A stretch of 64,000 bases of DNA from positions 23,004,501 through 23,068,500 of the forward strand of contig OZ017799.1 in the NCBI GenBank assembly GCA_963969395.1. Reading direction: 5' to 3'. The notes below the pieces were generated by a model that made no database searches, was not told the origin of the DNA, and saw nothing but the letters and a program-made list of their open reading frames with translations. Each line of letters opens with the position of its first letter. Position 1 is the first letter of the stretch. The position numbers and the translations under genes were made by a program. Below, in pieces: positions 53,361 through 64,000 of the stretch. Source of the DNA: Pseudoscleropodium purum (lineage: Eukaryota > Streptophyta > Bryopsida > Hypnales > Brachytheciaceae).

Positions 53361-56300
53361 GTAGTGTACATTGAAAGCATAGAATGATCACTGCATGTAC
53401 ATAATTATCACTTGCATCAATCTTGTAACCAACTTATGGTTGCAATTACAATAGCCTACATAATAAGAATAGGTTTTACAGAATCTTTAGGAAAAAAATT
53501 CACAATAATTTCAATTTTGACCAAAAAAATGTAAACTTTTTTTGAATCCTTCTTAAATCAATTTGCCTATATGAGAAAAATAATTTCCTTGAATACACCA
53601 TGAGTGCAACTATGTTGAATTCTTTAAGTGGTCAAAAATGGGTCATCATTCCATAATTATGGACATACTTATCTGGTAAGCTTATTACATTACTTTATCA
53701 AGGGGTTTTTTAAAGGCAATTTTTTGTCAATTTGCACCCAAGTAATGGACCCTGCATCGAGACCTCGGAACACAATAAAACTAAAAAGGTATAGAATCGC
53801 TGTAAAAATTCAAATTAAAAAAAAGCTTGGATTAAATCACTACATTGTAGATGAACATAGAATTACGAATATGTGCTATATATTATTGTGATATTTTCTA
53901 TTCAATACATGAATGAATGTTGAAATTTGGAACACCACTATAATATTTTGTATCGTTGCTATGGCATTTCATTAAAAATGAAAAAAAAATCCACGTTGCT
54001 TATAAGTTGGAGCTTGCGCAATGCAAGTGAAATAATTTGATCAAAGGAATCAAGGTGGGAGGGAAAATGGAACTAGTACGTAAGTTATGCAAGTCATTTC
54101 ATATTTCTTGGGCTATTGTGGAATTAGTTACAAATTTTTGAAGTTGAAACACAAGGATTGCTAAAAGCAACCACCTCTTGAAGTATACACTATTGGTACA
54201 TTGAAGAAATAAATATGCTCCTTTGTATTAGAGGTCACTTTTAAACCACCTTATTTTATTGTCCATTTCACTAAACTCAATCCATGTTTACTTTGTTGGC
54301 TCTTGGAATAGCCTTGTTAGCATAGTCCTCAGTTTAATAGGCCTACACTCTTCTTTCCATGCAAGGGTTTCTTTGAGCCTTTTTTTTATGGCAAGTTGGA
54401 CTCTTTTCCTTAACTTTTTTGCAGTTCTCCTTTTCTTTTTTATTCTCTTTCCATGTTATTGTATTCTTTCCTACTAGACAACTTTCACAATTTTGCAAAT
54501 AAAGATGCTTTGTCATGAAAAGAGAAACATTATGGAGCCACTCCATATCAACACAAGAGCAATGTTATATTATTAAGGGATCAATGACCTTTATTAAGAC
54601 AATACATTGGGCTCTTGGCAAAGTTGCAAAGTGACCAATGAATTAAATCAACACCATAAGTGCAACTGGTGGTAGAACATCATTTCAATTTCGTAGGTTA
54701 GATTGGTCATTCCTTACAATGACGCTCTCAACTTCTCCTCCCCTATATGTACTCAAATATCTCCTCATTGTTGTTTGTGCCATTATGCCTTTTCTTCCAA
54801 GCTTTGAGTGAATTCCTACTCAGGTTGAGTTTCATCATCACTTCTGCTTTGAATGTTGAAAGCTTGCATTTCTTCTTTCCTTTGCCTACCTTTTAATTGT
54901 GTTGCATTAGAAGATTTTTTTGGGAGGGGGATGGACAAGTCCATTCCTGACGATGTCCTCTCGGCAATTTTAGAATGCCCATTGTTAGAATTTTTTTTTT
55001 TTAAATTCATGCAAAAAAGAGTTGAAATTAAATTTTTTTTTTTATAAGACATAGCCATTGTTGTATCATGTCAGACAACTGCTACGGAAAATTTTCATAG
55101 TCTAGAAACCTAAAGGAACTTACAACCCTCTAGAGAAGCTAAATCTCTTCTAATGTCATGTTTTGTTTTACAGAGTGTCTTTATTCTTATTTCCATTTTT
55201 GAATTAGGATTTGAGGGGATATCCAAAAATAAATTTTATAAATTTTTTTTGATGTTAATTGATACCACTATAAGACTCTTTTGCATTCATCATTTGTTTA
55301 AGGTTTAGCCAAAAGACTACTTTACTCCATGTTTTTTAAATTCATGATATGTTGCCTTACTATGTTTGCAAAAGCATTCTTTTGTTGCATCATTTGTCTC
55401 AACTATGTCTTTAAAATTCATTTGTTTTCTCCTTTCTACTTGTAAGTTTGTTCTCTATATCATCTAGAAATATTGAAACACATTATAAATTGATTAATGT
55501 TTTTTTTAAATTTACTACTTCACCAAGAAACCTTATGGTGGGTTGTGGAGTGGGTTGTCTACTAGTTGAAATTGGCATTATCATTTGTTAAAAAGGAGTG
55601 ATTAGTATTGGGAGTTGTTTAGTATTGAGAGCCTTGTTGTTATTTGTTCTTTTTGGTTGGTAGTTAATAATAGGGCTAGAGAAGTTAGAATTAGCATTAG
55701 CCGGTAGCTAGCCACCCTGTTGATCTTGGAGGCAAAGGCTGGTCTATTGTCTCCGACTCTCTCTTTGTTTTCTTGGTGATGTATAGATGAAGAATATACT
55801 TCATGCAAAGTTGCATGCTTTGTTGGCAATTTATTGTTGAAAGAAGCATTGATGTAATGAGTTTGGTGTTGTGCTTTGAAAAGATGTTGGATCAAGGCAA
55901 ATTCTTGAATTTGAATTTCTAAATAGTTAATATATTATGATACCAAATTTCAAGCATAGATCCATTATAGAGAAAGACTTATGAGGCTTCAAAGTATGAA
56001 GTTGGGGAATCTAAAGTAGTTATGGAGAGCTTCAATCTTATTGAGTTTTTGTCTTATGGCAATGAAACTTGAAGGGTATATTTTTAAACTTATCTACTAC
56101 CTTGCATCAAAATTTGGTTTTAATAAACATAGGATATATGAATTATGCATAAAATACAACTGAGATGTCACTACAAGAACCCTATATTTTAGGTGACATC
56201 CAATGTAACAACCCAAATTTTGATGTCAACAATAACATCTAACATAACATTTTGATCAAGAATCCAATCTTTTGAGAATTCTTCCTAGAGCCTTGATATG

Positions 56301-56435
56301 CAAAATTGTTAAATTTCTTCTCTCATTTACATGTTCATTCTTTATTCCTAACCAACAATGAAGCCTTGATTAGCTTTGCCTATACTGCTTTAAGATATTG
56401 TGATCTTCATCCCTATGTTCCATTCTTTTTACCAA
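53361..56435. other. AT-rich stretch with MITE fragments
   Basis: The part at 54091-54245 is a partial, diverged copy of element M2. The part at 55050-55167 is the right end of a family M1 element, ending CTCTTCTAATG. The part at 56168-56255 begins CACTACAAGAACCC and resembles half of a CACTA-type MITE. No gene recognised. Confidence 0.5.
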
Positions 56436-56563
56436 TTGAAGATCATTGTTTACACTACCTAGTCAAATGGAAAATAAACTTGCCTTGGTGAAAATTAATT
56501 GGCCCCTTCTCTTTTGCCCAATCTTCCTCTGCTCTCTTGGCTTTGGATTAGTTCTATGGCTGT
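56436..56563 (+). repeat. Direct repeat flanking element M2 copy 2, left unit
   Basis: It shares GAAGATCATTGTTTACACTA-like sequence, GTCAAATGGA, AATAAACTT and CCAATCTTCCTC with 56898-57045. The two copies flank the element at 56571-56896 directly. Confidence 0.75.
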
Positions 56564-56570
56564 CTCTAAC

Positions 56571-56896
56571 GTAGAAAGTTCATAAATTGACCATTTTAAA
56601 GTTGGAACTCATTTTGGAGGAGGCAAAACTTCTTGAAATATTTTTTAATAAAATTTCCTTAAATGACAAGAGGAATTGGCATTCAACCCAAATTGTTTCA
56701 TATTTTTTTTGGAGGTTTGTAGAGTTAGTTATGAAATTTTGAAGTCGATATGGCATAGGGCTCTAAAAGCATCCACCTCCTCAAATGTACATTGTTTGTA
56801 CATTAATGAAGACTTCAAAAAAGCAACATGTACATGTAGTGTACATTTGAAGAAGTGGACGCCTTTGGAGCCTATGCACTTTTAAAACCTCCAACC
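56571..56896. mobile_element. Inverted-repeat element M2, copy 2 (326 bp)
   Basis: It matches 52363-52689 over its whole length. The ends are decayed on the left (GTAGAAAGTTCATAAATTGA) and clear on the right (AAAACCTCCAACC). The inner hairpin (GGCTCTAAAAGCATCCACC opposite GTGGACGCCTTTGGAGCC) is better preserved than in copy 1. Confidence 0.75.
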
Positions 56897-56897
56897 T

Positions 56898-57045
56898 TGA
56901 TTGAAAGATCATTGTTTGCACTGCCTATAGTGCCTAGCCAAATGGAGAAATAAACTTACCTGGGTAGAAATAGCCCTCTTCACTTTCATCCAATCTTCCT
57001 CCGCTCCCTTAGTCCCGGAATAAGCTAAAGCTTGATTCCATGGTT
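56898..57045 (+). repeat. Direct repeat flanking element M2 copy 2, right unit
   Basis: Second copy of 56436-56563, in the same orientation and somewhat longer. It retains more CpG and GC (CCTCCGCTCCCTTAGTCCCG) than the left unit, in which the same positions read CCTCTGCTCTCTTGGCTTTG. The left unit has therefore decayed more. Confidence 0.75.
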
Positions 57046-57188
57046 TTTTTCTCTTTTTTTGCACAGTAATGAAAGGTTACTGTTATTATTTTAAAAACAT
57101 TAAAACGGAAAAATAAAATCCCTGGAGGCTTGAGTCTGCAGAAGTGCAAATTGAAGCGTGTAGGCTGCAATTGCTGGTGGAGAAGAAG

Positions 57189-57616
57189 TTACATGGAGCA
57201 CGTTGGTGTCTCTTGGCATTCCACGGCCTCCATCAACTTCCAGTAGCCATAGAGAACTCCAGGACGGCCCTTTTGTACCGCCTTGGATGATAAAGGCGTA
57301 AGTCCGTCCTCTGACTCCTCTAGATTTCCATCAGATACGTTTGCCCAGCTGTGGCCCCGCTGCTCATGCAGTAAGTACACTCAGGCTCCCATCAAGCCTG
57401 CGCAGTGCACGCTGCTGCATTGACAATTCAGTGTAACCTGACGAGCCTCCTGTCCGTTTTCCTCAAGGAGATAAAACTTAGACTTCGCCTTCACCCTCGT
57501 GACACAACAGTGGTGTGCAAGTCTCATGAAATCAGAGTCTCCATCACTCCAAGTCTCAAAAACTAAGCTTAGCAGCCATCCAAGTCTCCAAACATGATCA
57601 ATCCAAGCGACGTGAC
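57189..57616 (-). pseudogene. Unrecognised open frame broken by one TGA
   Basis: On the minus strand one frame is open from about 57616 to 57189, roughly 140 codons, except for a single TGA at 57381-57383. An ATG lies at 57527. The upstream part has KFYLLEENGQEARQVTLN and a Cys-containing stretch CQCSSVHC; the downstream part has HEQRGHSWANVSDG and GVLYGYWKLMEA. The codon before the TGA is GCC, so TGA could be a decayed CGA, in line with CpG loss elsewhere. The segment is GC-rich. I recognise no family, and an intron spanning the TGA or an antisense transcript are alternatives. Confidence 0.3.
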
Positions 57617-58944
57617 TCAGTCAAATACAGAATTTGTTCCAAATACAAATAACCACTTCGAGACTTTGTTTGCACAGTTTTGTGAAATACTTTCTCAATG
57701 TGACCCATCAAGCAAGAGAATTGATTCGAGTAAGTTAGTAGTAATAATTCAACTTATTAGAGAGGTAGCACTCACCTCTTTCGTGAAACGCCGAATTAAA
57801 TGACTCAGCAAAGACGTACACGTCTGTTTGTCGCGATAAAATAGACTGGGTGACTTGACTGACCGTGCTTGGAGAATATCCTTTGAATGTCCTTCAAGAA
57901 TGGGAAAGCCAGCACATTACCAGAAGGAAGGACATGTAATAAGTTGGGTGAAGGAGCGTATCAATCGACAATGCTGATTGAGAACTCTTCCCAACTTGGC
58001 GTTCTTTACAGATCGTGTGCTCCTAATGTCAATTTCATCATCCTGGCATGATTTAAAGTGCATGAAAAAACGGTGATTTTCAACTCCTCTAAAGCCCAAT
58101 GAGAGCCTTAAGAGGATTGGACGTACGGCATCCAATGGGTGGATTATGAACGTTTTCAAGAGCTAATTGCAGGAGCTACAGAAAAGGGATGAGGTACATC
58201 CAACTAAGTTGAAAACACATTTTCGTCTATTTTTCAACGACACAATTAGAGTGGAAACTTGGTAACAAGGTATAGAGTGAGTTCAAGTATGGATGGGGAA
58301 AAAAGAAAAAATTTCATAAATGGTCATACGATGTCTATATTCTACTCAAGCCATAATTCATTTTATCAAAAATACTCAAAATCTACACCCACTACTTCCC
58401 ACTAGAAACTCTTAGGGGTGGAGAGGTAGAGATTTAGGTTTCGCCAGCCTGGAAAAGTGCTAATGTCGTGAATTTTCACCAATGTAACGAAACGGGGACT
58501 TTTGTGGGTGGGGTGGGGGGTGGGTTGGATTTTTAATATTCGAAGGTGATGGTGTAAAAAAATAAATGCATGGACGTTTGAAAGATACCTTCACAATGCA
58601 AATGGTGGTCCAGCAGAAATCCAATCCTCAATGTTCCATACTTCAAATGATTTAGGGTGAAATTAGATTATATCTATTGCGAGATTACAAAAGTCTTTCA
58701 CTGATCTAGATTCTACGAGAATGCCAAGAGTCAATCTATCCAAGAATGCGAGCTCGTGCACTTGAAACTGTTTGTCTGTGTTCATTGGCAATTTGGCATG
58801 TGTGAAAGTGTTCAGCAGGACATACAATTATTCAAAGATTTACTCGACTTAGCCGTTACTCAAGCAAGGACTCCTCGCGGTACACAATCTACACCAAAAG
58901 GACGATCAAGGTTTTCACTTATACCGAGACTCTGTGTGCAATGA
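57594..58944 (+). other. Coding-like scraps, possible unrecognised gene
   Basis: An ATG at 57594 opens 69 codons with HFETLFAQFCEILSQCDP, and a GTAAGT lies at 57731. Further open pieces occur at 57863-57970 (EYPLNVLQEWESQHITRR), at 58107-58190 (DWTYGIQWVDYERFQELIAG) and at 58756-58944 (SVQQDIQLFKDLLDLAVTQA, TPRGTQSTPKGRSR, then TGA). The pieces have ordinary protein composition and the DNA is not repetitive. I could not join them with consistent phases and do not recognise the protein. Confidence 0.3.
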
Positions 58945-61900
58945 TCACCCTTCTCCACTCCCGTGTGCATGACAACCAAAAAAAATAAGATTAAAAAAAT
59001 GTGACTCCTCACTAGTTGGTAGTTTTGAGTCTGCCTACAGTCCTCTGTGTTGCGTGATATCCTGTTTCTTCTTCAGGGTTTAGCTCTCTGTTACCAGAGT
59101 TCAGTTCTTAAGGAAATTTGAGTATTCATCTTACTCGAAAAGCGAGTGAGTGCTATACGGAAAGAGACTCTTGTAATGTAATGTAGCCGCTTGTTTTGCA
59201 GAGGATGCAAACTTTCACATAGATATGAAATTTTCATTCTCAGCCAAAATTTTGTGTGCTTTAGGGAGCCTCTGGAGAGCCTTCATGTATCATCATCGAT
59301 TAATTTAGCTATTCTGGAGCCAAAAACTGAGACTCAAGTATCTGAAAGCTAGGATAGGATAGATTTACGCTTCAGGCCATACGCCCTGAAAATGCCGAAA
59401 TCTTGGCATACAGCCTTGAAAATTGACTAGGCAAATGCAAACACAACGGCACACAACCATGATTCAGTGCTTGATTCATGGACAAGATTGCACTGAAAGC
59501 TCTTTGTCGACAGGATTAATTTTTATGGGCACACGGATCTAACCATTGCTTTTCGAAGTCGATTTCAGACATTTGTGAACTGTCTGGATGGATCACCAAG
59601 GAAGACCAATCCCACTCATTGCGTGGACAAAGAAAGCAAGGAGCTTTAGGAATCCTCCATGGACGAAGTGCAAGCAATCATCAGTTTTTAGCCACTTGGC
59701 CATGAATGACCATAAGCACTATTTAGATAGCAATCTTGGTAGTGGATGTTTTTCATTTCTCTCACCCATCTGGGCTGCTACGTTGGACGTTTCTGGCAAG
59801 ATTTGATGCAGAAAGACACTTTGCTTTCATATTTTCTTGAGTTTTATTGCATAAAATCCGTCTGAAGTCGATCGAAATGGCATATCCTGTAAGTGCTGGA
59901 TATTCTTGACTTGAAGTGTCTTGAGTACAGTCTTGCACGATGCTCCCAAAACCTGACAGCGAGCTCTGTGCCTGAGTTAGCGGAGGATTACGTGAATTCG
60001 GATTTTATCAGGCACTCCTCCACGTTCTGTTAGAGCAAAAAAAAGAAGCATTCACCACATGTCCACCTATAAGGTGGATTTCAGTGAAAAGGGCCAGGTT
60101 TCTAAGTCACTTAATCTACAATCTGCACTTATCATAGTTTTCGATCTCGGGCCACGTGAAAGTGCTAGTTTTGAAAACTCTATGAACTTAAAAACTAACA
60201 ACTCGAATGTCACAATTTCGGGCCCTACAAAAGACGCCATTTTCACAAAGATGACTTTGCTTGAGGTGATCTGGTGTTCCTAACAGGGTCCAATAACTCA
60301 ATAACTCAAAGAAATTTTGAGTAGACCTTCGCAAAATGTAAAAATCAAAACCAACTAATACTTCATCTCTTGCAACATTTGCAACGACACTCCCGTTGCA
60401 TTACCCTGCAACTGCTGTAATGCGCATCAAGAAATCCTAAGATTCCATGGTTTAGCAAGAACAAATGAAGGAAAATTAGCACAGATGAGAGTGTGCCGAA
60501 TGAAATCGTGACACTTGTGTGTTTAGTATAAGAGATGAGAGATGTTGACCCTGCTGCGAAGCATTAATATTGTAAGTATAGAATGCCTTGTCGTGGAGCT
60601 TGGGTAGAAAATACTATTTGAGTCCGTTCAAGCAGTTTAACATATGTCGTTTGTGATTCTTGGGAGATTTACAGTGATGCGGAGAATCAAATTTCTTTAG
60701 ATATACCAGCTGCTAATTAAGGGGTAATGGTTAAATGCAAGTGCACAAATAGGTGAATTGCTGTTGGTAACAGGGCCTGGTATAGGAGGCAGATCAAGTT
60801 CCTAAAATTATAGCACCTTAAGATTCAAAGGGCATCAACTTCCATTGTCCCAGTGAATTTCGGCGCTCTGAAATACATTTGATCATTGCTGCTTCTGGCA
60901 GAGACACTGTATGTAAGTTGTGTGATGAAAGATACTAGTGAGAGTCAAAATTGGACAAACTTTCGAGGGTGTAAATCACATGGACAATGGAATGTGATGA
61001 ACCTCAATGCGGGTTCTTTCGTCTTTTACTCTTTGAAGCATTTATCATTCTGTCTTGGTTTTCAAAGTAATTTGAGTTTCTGAGATAGAAAACAATATCC
61101 TTTCTTGTGACCAGTACCCTATGATTTCAAAACAATTCGTCAATGTCTTGAGTTCTGCACTTTCCATTTGTTTTACTTCTAAATGGTATGATCTCTCAAG
61201 ACTATGTATAAAGGATCCAGAGTTGATCATGCTTCAGAGATAGAAAAATGTTAGAAGCTGGACCAGTTTTGGATTTAAGACACTCGCTCTGAGAAAAATT
61301 GTGGCTAAGGCTGTGTCTGTCTTTACCATTGCGCAAGACATCATGCTTCAAGGTACATCCTTATTTGGCCGATTTATCAAAGCCTGCTCTTGGAAAGCTC
61401 TTGAAAGTAGTGGATGTGGAAATTGACATCAGATTTCTTCACTAGTTCAAAATTTTCGACTTCCTGTGATGTGCTTGGAAACATCAGACCGGTAAATTGC
61501 CGTTGCCTGCGGTTTCATATTTGTAAAGAAACTGGATAGTACCAATTGTGCAATTCTGTTCAATTGCGCCATTCTCACCCAGAGTTGCCATTGAATGAAC
61601 TCAGGTTGATTTCCAGTGCAAGGGTAGAGTAACCACAGCTTAGATCGCCCCCCATGGAGCGTCTTCCTCTACTTTGGGATGGCAAATAAACTAGTAGAAA
61701 ACTCAAAATGGAGATTAGTAAAACAGCAACAACAATGTTGAATGGATTCAAATATGATAATGTGAAGATGACGAGTTTGTAAGGGGACAATTTCTGGTGA
61801 ACTTTCTTTCAGTATAACCACAGTGACCCAACAATACCCTCATGCTTATTGCTCTAAGGAATTGTGTTGAATCATAAAATGAAATATGAGCTTCAACAAC

Positions 61901-62700
61901 GCTGGATGGAGAGTCTAAACGCTTGAACAAGTAACAAAAACGAGAGTACAGTAGCCATTTCATGATGATCGATTATAATGACACCTCACGAACGATGTTG
62001 TGGCATGTTCACAAATTCCACGACTTGTCAGTTGCTAAAATGGACACATTTATTATCTTAAAAGACCACCAACTTTGCATTGACTTACATCGCCCTTATT
62101 AACTTTACATTGATACCGTCCTTCAAATACTCACCATTTGGATATCATGTTCGTCTAGTTTTTCATTCCAAAGTAGGGGTCGACATTCCATACGGGATGA
62201 GTTTTGGTGTAGTTACTTGACCAGACCTTCACACCTCCGTCTGGCAAATGAATAATCACAATGCCAGTACAAGAAAGCGCACCGTGAATCAACAAAATAA
62301 TGTGAGTTTAAACCATTTGATTAAGACATAAGAGCATCGTCAATCCAATTGGTAATTTGGAGGGCCTCTACAATTTGGACTGAGGATCGATGCTCGAATT
62401 AAGTACCTGAAACTAACATTCAGATTCAGATTATTATGTCTGAATCAAGGGGTTCAAAACCATATATTTTTGTTGAATCACGTTGATCTTTCTTGCGGTG
62501 TAATTGGTTCATCAGGGTTGGATTTTGCAGGTGACTCTGCCTTCTTACATCTTTCAAAGTTTCCTGTGATCCTGAAGTTCGAGAGGTTGTGGCCAACTAA
62601 TAAGTTAACAACGTCGAAAACATTGCTATTGAGATTTTGTAGATAGTTTGTTTACCTCAACTCAGCTCAGAGCCTCTGAGACACCTGACATTGTTGTTTC
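58945..62700. other. Low-copy, higher-complexity region without an assigned gene
   Basis: This block of about 3.7 kb has ordinary base composition, few repeats and several short open segments. On the plus strand these include about 59897-60030 (VLDILDLKCLEYSL), 60059-60283 and about 61240-61420 (KIVAKAVSVFTIAQDI). None carries a domain that I can name. It could be the introns and 3' part of a gene, a non-coding RNA locus or old unique DNA. Confidence 0.3.
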
Positions 62701-64000
62701 TGGAATTAAACTTTACGTAGGAGGAAAATAAATCTTGAGTTTAGTAACTCAAACAAAGTGGGTCTCACTCTCTCACACACACACACACACTTTTTGCTAC
62801 TATGACTAGTTACTATTAATAAAATGGTGAAAATTTTCATATTTTTTTGTTGTTGGTAAGTGAAAGAGGGTTTCAACGCACCAAAGAATGCAACATTTGG
62901 ATATTGTATGCAAAAGTTATGAAGGGTCAAAGTTTTTTGGTAGAGGTTTTTAAATCGTTTCTTCAATGTATATCACGTATTGATTTTGGAGATGTATGTA
63001 GAATGATGATGGTGGTTTTAGGCAGGGTGTGATTTTGGGTATATCCATCTTATGCAAGGATCATAAATTAGAATAGTCATTTACTAAATGAATTCTTTGT
63101 GTTAGAAGAATTGAAGTTGCTCAAGTTCATTCATTAGTTGACCATGTTAGGGAATTATTTATCAAGTGACCATAATATCTTTTGGCATAACTTTCTTATT
63201 CCCTATAGCCTTTCATTGGCTCTAAAATGGATTTTGTATTTTGGGATAGACTCTAAGTAGTGACTTCAAATTTTTGTTTATTTCCTAACATTTTTAGAAT
63301 ATCTCCAATCCTCTTTTTCTTCATAACATTCTTTCTTCTATATGATTCTAATAAGTATTGTAAAAGTTATAAAGTTTTTCATTTTGAAAGCAAACTAAGG
63401 AAGTTTGGACAACTACAAAAAAAAAATTGAATACTTAAGATATTCATATTTGATTTTACAAATGTATGTGTAAGTAGAAAGCTTTGAATCATTCTATTTG
63501 ATTGATGAAATGGAAGTTATGATTAGTTTCAATTTTTGAACAAATAAAACATCTTTTTTAAATTGATATTTGAAATTAGCTTGTGAACTCCATTTTTTAG
63601 ATTTTAAGAAAAACTAATATGGTGGAGATTTTCAACCACAACATCGCACTATGAAGAAATGATATTTTTCAATTATTTTTTAGTTACCAATAATTTAGAG
63701 TTTTTTTTCACATTTTAAAAGCAAGAATAAATGCAAAGCATTTGTTGCTCAATTTCCTTTTATATAATCTTAAATTATTTCTTCATCATTAAAACTCATC
63801 ATTAGAAAAATTTCATATTTCTTCATCATTAGATTTTATTTATTAGCTTTATATCTTGTAGTCTCAACTTATTCAGTCTTCATCGATAGAGTTTTTTTTA
63901 AGGATACTCAAATTTTTAATAAAGTTTGAAAGATTAAAACTCACTTCCAAGATAGGTTATAAATTCTTCATTTTTGAAATTCAAGTGTCATGATTTTGAA
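62701..64000. repeat. AT-rich repeat DNA at the right edge
   Basis: An (AC)n microsatellite lies at 62772-62790. The part at 62800-63060 is a diverged copy, in the same orientation, of 4960-5205. The remainder is AT-rich with no recognised gene. Confidence 0.5.

Noticed and set aside
61240..61420. A conserved exon with KIVAKAVSVFTIAQDI
   Set aside because: Open for only about 58 codons, with no recognised family and no neighbouring exon in phase; mentioned only as a coding-like scrap.

Overview
The window looks like nuclear DNA from a land plant with a large, AT-rich, transposon-riddled genome. A gymnosperm is my best guess. The support is indirect: long non-coding stretches, plant-type split genes, small nonautonomous DNA transposons of several plant superfamilies (CACTA, hAT, PIF/Harbinger, Stowaway), and heavy CpG loss outside the live genes. 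The lineage is an inference that the sequence alone cannot settle.

Two genes look intact, both on the minus strand. The first, at 14576-16615, is a four-exon TRAPPC2 (sedlin) gene encoding 135 residues. The second, at 41990-47106, is a nine-exon hexokinase encoding 522 residues with all catalytic motifs. Each was rebuilt exon by exon with GT/AG borders and matching phases. Their GC-rich, CpG-retaining leaders stand out from the AT-rich surroundings.

Broken genes make up a second layer. At 11534-13662 there are two exons of an amino-acid transporter (AAAP family, LHT-like) with the exon between them missing. At 35126-39636 lies an unrecognised coiled-coil gene with in-frame stops and a GC-rich hAT-type MITE in its first exon. 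At 33500-33905 there is a CpG-decayed duplicate of the TRAPPC2 first exon and leader, 17 kb from its parent. At 57189-57616 (minus) an unrecognised open frame is broken by one TGA.

The mobile layer is led by a 1,629-bp Tc1-like DD34E transposon at 25200-26828. It has TA target sites, about 30-bp inverted ends and a decayed transposase. Tc1-like DD34E elements are typical of animals and fungi, so this is the most surprising object here. Smaller elements include a 223-bp CACTA MITE with a CAA target duplication, a 286-bp hAT MITE with a TTGGTATA duplication, two PIF/Harbinger MITEs in opposite orientation, a 616-bp Stowaway-like element, a long foldback at 7947-8305, and several unclassified inverted-repeat families present in two to four copies.

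By region: 1-3 kb tandem repeats and paired MITEs; 3-11 kb mostly featureless AT-rich DNA with MITEs and a SINE-like piece; 11.5-17 kb transporter remnant and TRAPPC2; 17-35 kb repeats, the Tc1 element, MITEs and the TRAPPC2 remnant; 35-40 kb coiled-coil pseudogene; 41.5-47.5 kb hexokinase; 48-57 kb MITE-rich; 57-62.7 kb low-copy, higher-complexity DNA with coding-like scraps I could not assign; 62.7-64 kb AT-rich repeat. The genes share no pathway: TRAPPC2 serves vesicle tethering and hexokinase serves sugar metabolism and sensing.
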